A stretch of DNA of 64,000 nt, taken from assembly GCA_963700735.1 (NCBI GenBank), contig CAVOYR010000004.1:248001-312000 (forward strand), read 5' to 3'. The notes beneath the pieces are model-generated. The model saw nothing but the letters and a program-made list of their open reading frames with translations. It was not told the DNA's origin and searched no databases. Shown in pieces: positions 19,408 through 26,915 of this stretch; within the stretch, counting starts at the first letter, position 1, and each line of letters starts with the position of its first letter. Source of the stretch: Anderseniella sp963700735. GTDB taxonomy: Bacteria > Pseudomonadota > Alphaproteobacteria > Rhizobiales > Aestuariivirgaceae. The position numbers and the translations under genes were made by a program.

Positions 19408-19426
19408 CCTTTAGCAGGGCTAAAGG
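19408..19426. promoter_or_regulatory. palindrome overlapping the ribB ribosome-binding site
   Basis: CCTTTAGC, 3-nt spacer, GCTAAAGG: a perfect 8-bp inverted repeat starting 9 bp before the HTH-RibB start codon and including its AAAGG ribosome-binding site. It is the size expected for a Cro/XRE dimer site and is the obvious candidate operator for the protein's own HTH domain. An RNA hairpin masking the ribosome-binding site is the alternative. Confidence 0.5.
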
Positions 19427-19507
19427 ATTGTGGCGAGTTTTGAATTCTTGGCGGGGACGAATGGCAGCCATGCGGACGAGTGGGTCATACACCCCGTTCG
19501 CTACAAT

Positions 19508-20209
19508 TCAGGTGAGTCGTGTTCCAAGACCGCGTTGCATGTGGCGCTCCAGCTTGCGTACTGCCAATGACAGCGGCAGAGCCAGCATGAAGTACATTGC
19601 GCCCGCCCACAGCAGAATATGGAGCGGCAAGAATTCAGAGGACGATATGTCCTTTGCCCGAAGCATGAGCTCCGGAGCGGAAATCAACGATGCGAGTGAC
19701 GAATCCTTGAGTACCGATATCAGCATGTTCAGTAGCGGCGGCAAGGTGATGCGCGTGGCCTGCGGCAGGATGATGAACCTGTATATTCCGAGAGGGGTCA
19801 TTCCCACAGCGAGACCGGCCTCCCGTTGACCTTTGTGGGTTGCTTCGATACCCGCCCGGAAAATTTCGGCAATGTAACCGCCGGCACTCAACCCCAGACC
19901 TATGATCGCCGCCGGGATGGCATCAAGGACAAGACCGAGCGGAAGCAGTCCGTAGTAAATGAGAAACAGGATCACCAGCGCCGGCACGCCGCGCGTGATC
20001 TCGATGTATGAGATGGCTATCGAGCGCACGATACGATTGAGTGACAATCTGGCGATCGCGACGACGAGACCCAGTACGAGGCCCAGCATGAAGGCACCAG
20101 AGGTGATCTCCAACGTGACCCACATGGCGCGGCCCATCTCATGCGACCACGTCGGCCACTTGTCTCCATAAACCGAAAAAAATCCGGCGAGCTGGTCAAA
20201 CACTTTCAT
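19508..20209 (-). CDS. polar amino acid ABC transporter permease (HisM/GlnP type)
   Basis: Inner-membrane permease of 233 aa with about five helices. The EAA loop that contacts the ATPase is visible (GQREAGLAVGMTPLGIYRFI, about residues 125-144). The start at 20209 gives a 4-nt ATGA overlap with the upstream permease and a GGAGG 8 nt before it; a start 6 nt earlier would put that site only 2 nt away. It is the last gene of the ABC operon. Confidence 0.9.
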   Translation of the reverse strand: MKVFDQLAGFFSVYGDKWPTWSHEMGRAMWVTLEITSGAFMLGLVLGLVVAIARLSLNRIVRSIAISYIEITRGVPALVILFLIYYGLLPLGLVLDAIPAAIIGLGLSAGGYIAEIFRAGIEATHKGQREAGLAVGMTPLGIYRFIILPQATRITLPPLLNMLISVLKDSSLASLISAPELMLRAKDISSSEFLPLHILLWAGAMYFMLALPLSLAVRKLERHMQRGLGTRLT

Positions 20210-20874
20210 ATCCATGACCTCCGCCTTCTTTCCATTCGATCTACAAGCCGGGCCAGGGGGAATGTGAGGCAAAAGTAGAGAACTGCCACGAGAAGGTAGA
20301 TGAGCGGCGTCTCGAACGTTTCACTCGTCAGATTGCGTGCGCGGAACAGTATCTCAGGTGCGGCCACGGCAGATGCCACAGCCGTATCCTTCAGGAGCCC
20401 GATACCATAGTTGCCGAGCGGCGGCAGAGTGATGCGGAGCGCCTGGGGAATCACCACGAACCGCATGGCCATCCCGGGCGTCATTCCCACGGCAGCCGCA
20501 GCCTCGCGCTGGCCATGATGGAGTGCGGAGAAACCCGAACGGAAGATTTCGGCACAATAAGCTGACCCGTTGAGGCCCAGGCCAACGATGGCGGCGGGCA
20601 CCGGGTCAAGCCGTACGCCGATATATGTCAGCCCGAAGTAGATGATGAAAAGCTGTGTCAGGGGAGGAATGTCGCGAAAAACCTCGACGAACGCATTGAC
20701 GAAGAACCGGGCGCCCGGCCATCCACTCACCTTGAGCGTGGCGAGCGCAAGACCAAGAAGCACCGCGATCAGGAGCGCGCCGATGGTGATCGTCACAGTC
20801 ATCAAGGCGCCATCCAGCAGCACCGAGAGATAATAGGGAATGTTGGCGATGCCGCCGCCGGGGGTTGCGTTCAT
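20206..20874 (-). CDS. polar amino acid ABC transporter permease
   Basis: Second inner-membrane permease, 222 aa, of the HisM/GlnP type with the EAA loop GQREAAAAVGMTPGMAMRFV. It overlaps the next permease by 4 nt and starts 8 nt after the ATPase stop, so the order is binding protein, ATPase, permease, permease in one operon. Two different permeases imply a heterodimeric channel. Confidence 0.9.
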   Translation of the reverse strand: MNATPGGGIANIPYYLSVLLDGALMTVTITIGALLIAVLLGLALATLKVSGWPGARFFVNAFVEVFRDIPPLTQLFIIYFGLTYIGVRLDPVPAAIVGLGLNGSAYCAEIFRSGFSALHHGQREAAAAVGMTPGMAMRFVVIPQALRITLPPLGNYGIGLLKDTAVASAVAAPEILFRARNLTSETFETPLIYLLVAVLYFCLTFPLARLVDRMERRRRSWI

Positions 20875-20882
20875 GTGCCCGT

Positions 20883-21653
20883 TCAGTCCGCTCTGAGCTG
20901 GCCAAGGAACCGGCGGGTTCGTTCGTTCTCCGGTCGGCCGATGACCTGGGATGGCGGACCGCTTTCCACTACGACGCCTTCATCCATGAACACGACAATG
21001 TCGGCCACATCGCGGGCAAAGCGGATCTCATGGGTCACCAGGATCATCGATCTGCCCTCATCGGCGAGTTCATGGATCACGTTCAGAACCTCACCCACCA
21101 GCTCCGGATCAAGCGCCGAAGTGGGCTCGTCGAACAGCAACAATTTTGGTTGTTGAGCCAGAGCACGCGCAATGCCGACGCGTTGCTGTTGCCCTCCCGA
21201 TAACCGCTCGGGATACTCGTTGGCCTTGTGGCCCATGTGAACCTTGTCGAGCATGGAGCGGGCGAGCTCGAAGGCTTCTGTCTTGGCCAGTCCCCTGACC
21301 CGCCAGGGGCTCAGGGCAACATTCTCGACCACGGTCAAGTGTGGCCAAAGGTAAAAGTTCTGGAAGACGAAGCCCATCTCGAGGCGTTGCACGGCAAGAT
21401 CCTTCTCGCTCATGCGCGTATAGCTGCCATTGCGGGCAACTTCGCCAATCAGTTGATCTTCCAGGAAGACGTGGCCCGCCGTGGGGATCTCGAGTTGGTT
21501 GACGCAACGCAGCAGTGTCGTCTTTCCTGAGCCGCTGGGGCCGATCAGGGCGAGCTTTGCACCATGTGCAAGGCTCAGGTCGACGCCGCGCAGTACACGC
21601 AGGTCGCCAAAGTCCTTCTTCAAACCCTCGATCCTGAGAAGTGGTTCGCTCAC
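20883..21653 (-). CDS. polar amino acid ABC transporter ATP-binding protein
   Basis: Cytoplasmic ATPase of 256 aa. Walker A is GPSGSGKTT (about 38-46), signature LSGGQQQR, Walker B LLLFDEPTSALD, switch His in VTHEI. The GTG start at 21653 (AGAGG 5-6 nt upstream) is preferred; the frame runs on to 21764 but that part is proline-rich, lacks family similarity and overlaps the end of the binding-protein gene. Energises the two permeases downstream. Confidence 0.92.
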   Translation of the reverse strand: MSEPLLRIEGLKKDFGDLRVLRGVDLSLAHGAKLALIGPSGSGKTTLLRCVNQLEIPTAGHVFLEDQLIGEVARNGSYTRMSEKDLAVQRLEMGFVFQNFYLWPHLTVVENVALSPWRVRGLAKTEAFELARSMLDKVHMGHKANEYPERLSGGQQQRVGIARALAQQPKLLLFDEPTSALDPELVGEVLNVIHELADEGRSMILVTHEIRFARDVADIVVFMDEGVVVESGPPSQVIGRPENERTRRFLGQLRAD

Positions 21654-21727
21654 TGATACCTCTGAAAGACCTGCTTGGTGGGAAGTGGGAGGCGGCACGG
21701 GTTGCGGCCGCCTCCTGTCAATGGTCG

Positions 21728-22639
21728 TTACTGTGGGCAGTTGTTGAGCATGGGATACTTCCACGACGCATCCCGGTCCACGCCCACGCGCGGGTTATCG
21801 CTGGGAGGTGTAAACCAGAACTTGTCGGAGAAACCGTAGGTCGAAGCGATTCTGTGGTTCTCGCAATTGGACCACAACTCGGCGATTGCATCATTGATGC
21901 ACTTTGCAAGTTTCGGCGCTTCCTTGCTGGATCCGATGACGACCTGGTATTTGCCCGTAATGCTCGGCATGTTCGGGTCATAGGCGTCAGCCACCGGCAA
22001 GGACGTGAGCTTCCAATCCGGATTCTGGGTCTGCACCCACTGGATGAGGGGTGGATCAGCGAACAACACGTCAATTCGACCCGCCACCAGATCGCGGATG
22101 CCGGCATCGGAGGTCTCGTAGAGCTTCAGATCTGGTTGGACAGACTTCAGTTCGGGAATCCAGCCAAATCCCTGCATGGTGGCGACGCGCTTGTCCTTGA
22201 GTTGCTCCACCTTGTTGATGGTGCCACCCTCCTTTTGCGTCATCAGTGCACCCGCATAGTAGATCGGGTCCGAAATCGTGATGACCTCTGTGCGAGGCTG
22301 GTTCCAGCCCATCATGCCGTGCATGACGTCGACGCGCCGGGCCTTCACGGACTCGATTTCGGCTGCCCACTCCATCAGCGCAGGCTCGACCTCGAGACCG
22401 AGCTTGCCGGCGACGAAATTCATAATCTCTCCGTCAATACCGATCAGCTTGCCATCCTTGCTGCCGGTTCCGGGCATGTCGCCGTTATAGGCAACAACAA
22501 GTTTGCCGGGCTTGACCAACTCCGCGCCTTCACAGGTGCCCTGCGCCTGTGCCATCCCGGCGGACGCCACGAGTTCGGCCGCCGCAAGCAGGCCTGCAAT
22601 CGAAAGACCCAAGAACCTTGTTTTCAATGCGTTGTTCAT
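21728..22639 (-). CDS. periplasmic amino-acid-type solute-binding protein
   Basis: Extracytoplasmic binding protein of family 3 (SBP_bac_3), 303 aa with a Sec signal peptide ending AQAQG near residue 33. The core has GKLVVAYNGDMPGTG, DGEIMNFVAGKLGLEVE and the ligand-contact region around MGWNQPRTEVITISDPIYY. Three to four cysteines in the mature part may form disulfides. It opens the operon downstream of an 18-bp palindrome. Family members bind polar amino acids, opines or similar compounds; the ligand here is unknown. The start is the ATG at 22639, though in-frame ATGs lie slightly upstream. Confidence 0.88.
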   Translation of the reverse strand: MNNALKTRFLGLSIAGLLAAAELVASAGMAQAQGTCEGAELVKPGKLVVAYNGDMPGTGSKDGKLIGIDGEIMNFVAGKLGLEVEPALMEWAAEIESVKARRVDVMHGMMGWNQPRTEVITISDPIYYAGALMTQKEGGTINKVEQLKDKRVATMQGFGWIPELKSVQPDLKLYETSDAGIRDLVAGRIDVLFADPPLIQWVQTQNPDWKLTSLPVADAYDPNMPSITGKYQVVIGSSKEAPKLAKCINDAIAELWSNCENHRIASTYGFSDKFWFTPPSDNPRVGVDRDASWKYPMLNNCPQ

Positions 22640-22697
22640 CTGATTACTTGCTCCCATTTTCTGGCCGAAGCCCGGCATCATTTCAGGCTCCTGATAT

Positions 22698-22715
22698 CCA
22701 TAGGGTACCCTATGG
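22698..22715. promoter_or_regulatory. 18-bp perfect palindrome, probable TetR operator
   Basis: CCATAGGGT/ACCCTATGG with no spacer, between the divergently transcribed ABC operon and TetR gene. Size, symmetry and position are those of a TetR-family operator controlling both directions. Confidence 0.65.
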
Positions 22716-22786
22716 TACTTTGGATGCTAACCGAGCTAGGCTAACGTCTCAAGAGCAAACATTTGTAGAAAGCGCGGCGTCGGCAT

Positions 22787-23413
22787 ATGTCCAAACAGCA
22801 ACGGCAATTGAGCAGGCAAGACTGGATCAAGGCGGCACTGAGCCTATTGGTCCGCGTCGGCATTGACGCAGTCAAGATTGAGCCTTTGGCGCGCAAGCTG
22901 CATGTGACGCCAGGAAGCTTCTACTGGCACTTTCGCAACCGGAAAGACCTGCATGATGCGCTGCTTGCCCACTGGGAGGATTCCAACACCCAGTCTTTCC
23001 GGCGCGCATTGGAACACGCAGGCAATGACCCGCGTCAACAGTACACCACGTTCCTGGGAGTATGGATTCTTGAGGAGGAGTTCGATCCGCGACTGGACAG
23101 GGCTGTGAGGCAGTGGGCTCAACGATCCAAGAGCGTCCGTGAACGCTTCGACGCCGTGGATCAGGAACGGATCGATATGCTGACCGGCATCTACCTTGCA
23201 TTCGGATACGGCAGCATAGAAGCCACAATGCGCGCCCGTATCACCTACTATCATCAGAACGGCTATTACGCGCAGGACGTAAGGGAACCGCTATTGCAGC
23301 GCATTGCGCTGGGTCGATACTATGCCCAGGTACTCACAGGGTTCGACTTCCTCCGGGACCTGAACCAGGAAGAACTTCAAGGTGCATTCAGCGGCAACTA
23401 CCGGTTTCAGTGA
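22787..23413 (+). CDS. TetR family transcriptional regulator
   Basis: A 208-aa regulator. The N-terminal helix-turn-helix includes VGIDAVKIEPLARKLHVTPG and the recognition helix SFYWHFRNRKDL (about residues 43-54). The C-terminal ligand domain is rich in aromatic residues. It diverges from the ABC transporter operon with a perfect palindrome between them, so it most likely represses that operon and itself and responds to the transported compound or a metabolite of it. That role is inferred from layout. The ATG lies 71 nt from the palindrome. Confidence 0.88.
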   Translation: MSKQQRQLSRQDWIKAALSLLVRVGIDAVKIEPLARKLHVTPGSFYWHFRNRKDLHDALLAHWEDSNTQSFRRALEHAGNDPRQQYTTFLGVWILEEEFDPRLDRAVRQWAQRSKSVRERFDAVDQERIDMLTGIYLAFGYGSIEATMRARITYYHQNGYYAQDVREPLLQRIALGRYYAQVLTGFDFLRDLNQEELQGAFSGNYRFQ

Positions 23414-23531
23414 CCCAGCCTCAGCCCCCTCTTGACCCCTCCCTGTAGTTGGACGTTCCAGTGATTTATCAACGGCCAAGTTGACGTCGACTCCGGGCAG
23501 ACATCCGCCTTCCAACTCCCGGCCCAAACAG

Positions 23532-23557
23532 AAACGGGGCCCCGAAGGACCCCGTTT
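23532..23557 (-). terminator. rho-independent terminator of sodB (probably bidirectional)
   Basis: AAACGGGG...CCCCGTTT stem of about 11 bp with a TTCG-type loop and T-rich sequence on the minus strand. It separates sodB from the convergent TetR gene. A second hairpin (CGTCCGC/GCGGACG, 23562-23579) lies directly between it and the sodB stop. Confidence 0.8.
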
Positions 23558-23582
23558 GACACGTCCGCAGATGCGGACGGAT

Positions 23583-24191
23583 TTACTTCGTCGCTTCGGC
23601 GTGCAGCTTTTCGACGTATTCCCAGTTGACCAGGTTGTCGATGAAGGCTTCGAGGTACTTCGGGCGCGCGTTGCGATAGTCGATGTAGTAGGAGTGCTCC
23701 CACACGTCGCAGCCGAGGATCGGATGGGCGCCGTGCATCTGCGGGTTCTCGCCGTTCGGCGTCTTCATCACGGCCAGCTTGCCGCCCTTGACCGCAATCC
23801 AGGCCCAGCCCGAACCGAACTGGCCCTTGCCGGCCTCGATGAAGTCTTCGCGCATCTTGTCGTAGCCGCCGAGGTCTGAGTCGATGGCCTTCTGCAGCGC
23901 ACCCGGCAGCTTCTTGCCGCCGCCGTTTGGCGTCATCCAGTTCCAGAAGTGCACGTGGTTGACGAACTGGCCGACCTGGTTGATGACCGGCTGGTCGCTG
24001 TTCTTGAACGCTTCAGCACAGATGGTGTCGAGGTCCTTGCCTTCGTACTTCGAGCCGTCGAGCAGCTTGCTGCCGGCGTCGGCATAGGCCTGGTGGTGCT
24101 TGTCGTGGTGAAACTCGAGCGTCTCCTTCGACATGTACGGCGCGAGTGCGTCATAGGCGTAGGGAAGATCGGGAAGTTTGAGAGCAGCCAT
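23583..24191 (-). CDS. sodB: superoxide dismutase (Fe/Mn family)
   Basis: Converts superoxide to oxygen and hydrogen peroxide in the cytoplasm; 202 aa. Metal ligands are in FHHDKHHQAY (N-terminal His), FVNHVHFWNW (second His) and GCDVWEHSYYIDY (Asp and His). The sequence is of the alphaproteobacterial iron/cambialistic type, but metal preference cannot be settled by eye. The start has GGAGG 8 nt upstream; a slightly longer frame lacks one. An EcfG-like promoter may lie upstream at 24239. Confidence 0.95.
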   Translation of the reverse strand: MAALKLPDLPYAYDALAPYMSKETLEFHHDKHHQAYADAGSKLLDGSKYEGKDLDTICAEAFKNSDQPVINQVGQFVNHVHFWNWMTPNGGGKKLPGALQKAIDSDLGGYDKMREDFIEAGKGQFGSGWAWIAVKGGKLAVMKTPNGENPQMHGAHPILGCDVWEHSYYIDYRNARPKYLEAFIDNLVNWEYVEKLHAEATK

Positions 24192-24238
24192 TGAGATAGC
24201 CTCCATTGTTTTTTCAGGGTTCGGATTACCGTTCAGTC

Positions 24239-24263
24239 AACGCGCGAGATGGCCAGTGGTTCA
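24239..24263 (-). promoter_or_regulatory. possible EcfG-type promoter of sodB
   Basis: On the minus strand TGAAC, 16 nt, CGTT, one base off the -35 consensus, overlapping the end of the acyl-CoA dehydrogenase gene and 48 nt before the sodB start. Oxidative-stress genes are frequent EcfG targets. Confidence 0.35.
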
Positions 24264-25475
24264 GAAGAACGCCTGGATGCCGGTTTGCGCGCGGCCGAGG
24301 ATAAGTGCGTGCACGTCGTGTGCGCCTTCGTAGGTGTTCACCGTCTCCAGGTTCACCATGTGACGGATGACGTGGTATTCGTCGGAGATGCCGTTGCCGC
24401 CGTGCATGTCGCGCGCCATGCGGGCGATGTCGAGCGCCTTGCCGCAATTGTTGCGCTTCATGATGGAAATGGCGACGGGCGACACGGTGCCGGACTCAAG
24501 GCCGCGGCCCAGTGACAGGCAGCCGTGCAGGCCAAGGGTGATCTCGGTCTGCATGTCGGCGAGCTTCTTCTGAACGAGTTGGGTGGCGGCCAGCGGACGG
24601 CCGAACTGCTTGCGGTCCAGCGTGTACTGGCGCGCCCGGTGCCAGCAGTCTTCGGCTGCGCCGATGGCGCCCCAGGCAATGCCGTAGCGTGCCTTGTTGA
24701 GGCAGCCGAACGGGCCGGACAGCCCGCGCGTGTTGGGCATCAGCGCGTCTTCGCCGACTTCCACGTTTTCCAGCACGATCTCGCCGGTGACGGAGGCGCG
24801 CAAGCTGAACTTGCCCTCGATCTTCGGCGTCGAGAACCCCTTGGTGCCGCGCTCCACGATGAAGCCGTGGATGCCTTCGTCTTCCAGCTTGGCCCACACC
24901 ACGGCGATGTCGGCGATGGGTGAATTGGTGATCCACATCTTCGCGCCGTTCAGCACGTAGCCGTTGGAGGTGCGCTTCGCGCGGGTCTTCATGCCGCCGG
25001 GGTCGGAACCGGCGTCAGGCTCGGTGAGGCCGAAGCAGCCGACCATCTCGCCGGTGGCGAGCTTGGGCAGGTACTTCATCTTCTGGGCTTCCGAGCCATA
25101 GGCCTCGATCGGGTGCATGACGAGCGAGTTCTGCACCGAGATCGCCGAGCGGTAGCCACTGTCGACGCGCTCGATCTCGCGCGCAATCAGGCCGTAGGCG
25201 ACGTAGCCAAGTCCGGCCCCGCCGTACTTCGGGTCGGTCATGATGCCCATCAGGCCAAGTTCGCCCGCCTCGTTCATGATCTCGCGGTCGAAGCGTTCCT
25301 CGCGGAAGGCCATCTTGACCCGGGACATGAGCTTGTCCTGGCAGAAGTCGCGCACGCTGTCGCGGATCATGCGCTCTTCCTCGGTCAGGTGGCTTTCCAG
25401 GTCGAGCGGGTCTTCCCAGTTGAATTCCGCGACGGCGTGCGGCTTTGGCGAAATGGAATGGGCAGCTTCTGCCAT
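24261..25475 (-). CDS. gcdH: glutaryl-CoA dehydrogenase
   Basis: FAD enzyme that oxidises and decarboxylates glutaryl-CoA to crotonyl-CoA in lysine and tryptophan breakdown; 404 aa. The acyl-CoA dehydrogenase fold is intact: FGLTEPDAGSDP, KMWITNSPIADI and the catalytic base Glu383 in NTYEGAHDVHALILGRAQTG, the last being typical of glutaryl-CoA dehydrogenases. It stands alone between sodB and the Fic gene, transcribed like both. Confidence 0.92.
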   Translation of the reverse strand: MAEAAHSISPKPHAVAEFNWEDPLDLESHLTEEERMIRDSVRDFCQDKLMSRVKMAFREERFDREIMNEAGELGLMGIMTDPKYGGAGLGYVAYGLIAREIERVDSGYRSAISVQNSLVMHPIEAYGSEAQKMKYLPKLATGEMVGCFGLTEPDAGSDPGGMKTRAKRTSNGYVLNGAKMWITNSPIADIAVVWAKLEDEGIHGFIVERGTKGFSTPKIEGKFSLRASVTGEIVLENVEVGEDALMPNTRGLSGPFGCLNKARYGIAWGAIGAAEDCWHRARQYTLDRKQFGRPLAATQLVQKKLADMQTEITLGLHGCLSLGRGLESGTVSPVAISIMKRNNCGKALDIARMARDMHGGNGISDEYHVIRHMVNLETVNTYEGAHDVHALILGRAQTGIQAFF

Positions 25476-25588
25476 GGGTCATAGCCTCCGGAAGTAATTC
25501 GGCGTGATCAGATTTTGCGCGGCAATGTGCGCTGGATTGAGGTGCAAAGCAAGGTTTGCAGGTGCACGATTCCTGTGCGTGGAGTGCA

Positions 25589-25618
25589 TCACGCCTTCCC
25601 CGTCACCATCAGCCCGAA
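25589..25618. repeat. 30-bp direct repeat, copy 1 (outer side of Fic insertion)
   Basis: Identical over 30 bp to 26886-26915, the last ten codons of ptrB including the stop. This copy lies in non-coding DNA between gcdH and the Fic gene. Similarity ends sharply on both sides. Confidence 0.9.
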
Positions 25619-25638
25619 CAGATGGGACCGCAATGAAG

Positions 25639-26730
25639 CTATTCGTGAGACGTAGGGCGGCAAATGCGGAGTATCCCGTCAGCGACAAAATACTTCGGAT
25701 GGCTGTCGACCTCGCGGAGTATGCCAGCCTCCACCAGCTTGGCGACAAGCTGGCGCGCTGCTGCATAGGTCACGGATAACCTGTCCTGCACCCGCGGGAT
25801 GGTGGTCACCGGTGTTTCGAACAGCATGTCGACGATCTCGATTAACCGGGCGGACCGGCCTGCCGAATGGGCCTTCTCTCGATAGTCTTGGTGCCGGTCA
25901 ATCAGGTCGTTGATGGTGCCAGTGGCATCATTGCAGGCTTCTTCGAGGTGTCGCAGGAAGAAATTGATCCATGGCGACCACTCCGATCTGGTTGAGACGT
26001 TGTGCATCAGATCGATGTACTCGTCCTTGTGATTTTCCAGACGGGGGCTGAGGTACAGGATCGGAGCATCCAGCAGTCCGTTCTGCATTGCCATAAGTGT
26101 AATCAGCATTCTGCCAATTCGGCCATTTCCATCTGCGAATGGGTGGATTGCCTCGAACTGGTAGTGAACGAATGCGAGGTCAATAAGTCTCTCACCTGCG
26201 CTGCCATCCACACGGTTTATGTAAGCCTCCAGATGTCCCATTGCCTTGTCTGTGGCAGCAGGAGGGGGTGGAACGTATCGGGCTGTGCGTATATCCCGCC
26301 CGCCGATCATGTTCTGATTGCGCTTGTATTGGCCGGGCAGCTTGTTCGACCCACGGGCAGAGCTCAAACCCGATAGCAGGATGGCATGGGCTTCCCTTAT
26401 GAGCCTTCCGGACAGCGGTAGGCTTGACATCGCTGACGTGGCATGGCGCATTGCGCGCATATAATTCGAAACTTCTCTTGTATCGTCGGTCGGAGAATGG
26501 GTGATGCCGGCCTCATCCAGAATGAGCGCATCGACAGTGGTATAGGTCCCTTCCATTGCAGATGACGTCAGGGCTTCGCGCCGTTGCAATGGTTGCACCA
26601 GAAGATAGGGGTTAGTCACTCGCCGGGCTGCACCTTTGAGCTCGCCAATTGCGTTCATCGCTTGTGCGAGGTTCAGCGCAATTTCCGCCATGTTGACGGC
26701 GGGCGGCAGGGGGCAGCGATAAAGGCCCAC
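25639..26730 (-). CDS. Fic family protein (class II), N-terminus frameshifted
   Basis: Fic-domain protein, a family that usually AMPylates targets; the 363-aa frame holds the active motif HPFADGNGRIGR (about residues 194-205) and an N-terminal inhibitory motif SSAMEGTY (about 56-63), so it is self-inhibited class II with a C-terminal winged-helix domain. The annotated GTG start is not the real one. In the next frame the sequence just upstream reads SGDLVKTIEDAWAFIAAP, the conserved beginning of Fic proteins, which continues into the PLPP of this frame if one G is added to the G5 run at 26709-26713 (C6 on the coding strand). No ATG/GTG/TTG opens that upstream frame, so a second lesion is likely. 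Either assembly error or decay; the catalytic core is intact. Confidence 0.75.
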   Translation of the reverse strand: MGLYRCPLPPAVNMAEIALNLAQAMNAIGELKGAARRVTNPYLLVQPLQRREALTSSAMEGTYTTVDALILDEAGITHSPTDDTREVSNYMRAMRHATSAMSSLPLSGRLIREAHAILLSGLSSARGSNKLPGQYKRNQNMIGGRDIRTARYVPPPPAATDKAMGHLEAYINRVDGSAGERLIDLAFVHYQFEAIHPFADGNGRIGRMLITLMAMQNGLLDAPILYLSPRLENHKDEYIDLMHNVSTRSEWSPWINFFLRHLEEACNDATGTINDLIDRHQDYREKAHSAGRSARLIEIVDMLFETPVTTIPRVQDRLSVTYAAARQLVAKLVEAGILREVDSHPKYFVADGILRICRPTSHE

Positions 26731-26838
26731 GCGTCTTCAATGGTTTTCACCAGATCGCCGGACGGATTGGTGAAACTGGTGGCGTCGATATGTGAGCTTT
26801 CTATAATCCTCGATCATGAAATTTTAGTTTTTGCCTAA

Positions 26839-26871
26839 AAACTACAATATGCAACTTGCAAATTGTAGTTT
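26839..26871. repeat. AT-rich inverted repeat between ptrB and the Fic gene
   Basis: AAACTACAAT and ATTGTAGTTT, perfect 10-bp arms around a 13-nt spacer with further internal symmetry (TGCAA/TTGCA). On the minus strand the hairpin follows ptrB and is followed by several T, so it could terminate ptrB, or act as an operator of the Fic gene. Base composition is far more AT-rich than the neighbours. Confidence 0.6.
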
Positions 26872-26885
26872 GCTTAGCCGACCGC

Positions 26886-26915
26886 TCACGCCTTCCCCGT
26901 CACCATCAGCCCGAA
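26886..26915. repeat. 30-bp direct repeat, copy 2 (3' end of ptrB)
   Basis: Identical to 25589-25618 and forming the last codons and stop of ptrB. The spacing of the two copies is 1,297 bp and the Fic gene is the only gene between them. Duplication of a gene's 3' end around an insert is what site-specific integration leaves. Confidence 0.9.

Noticed and set aside
19399..19507. FMN riboswitch ahead of ribB
   Set aside because: The 108-nt gap contains no recognisable RFN-element pattern, and the palindrome accounts for the visible structure.
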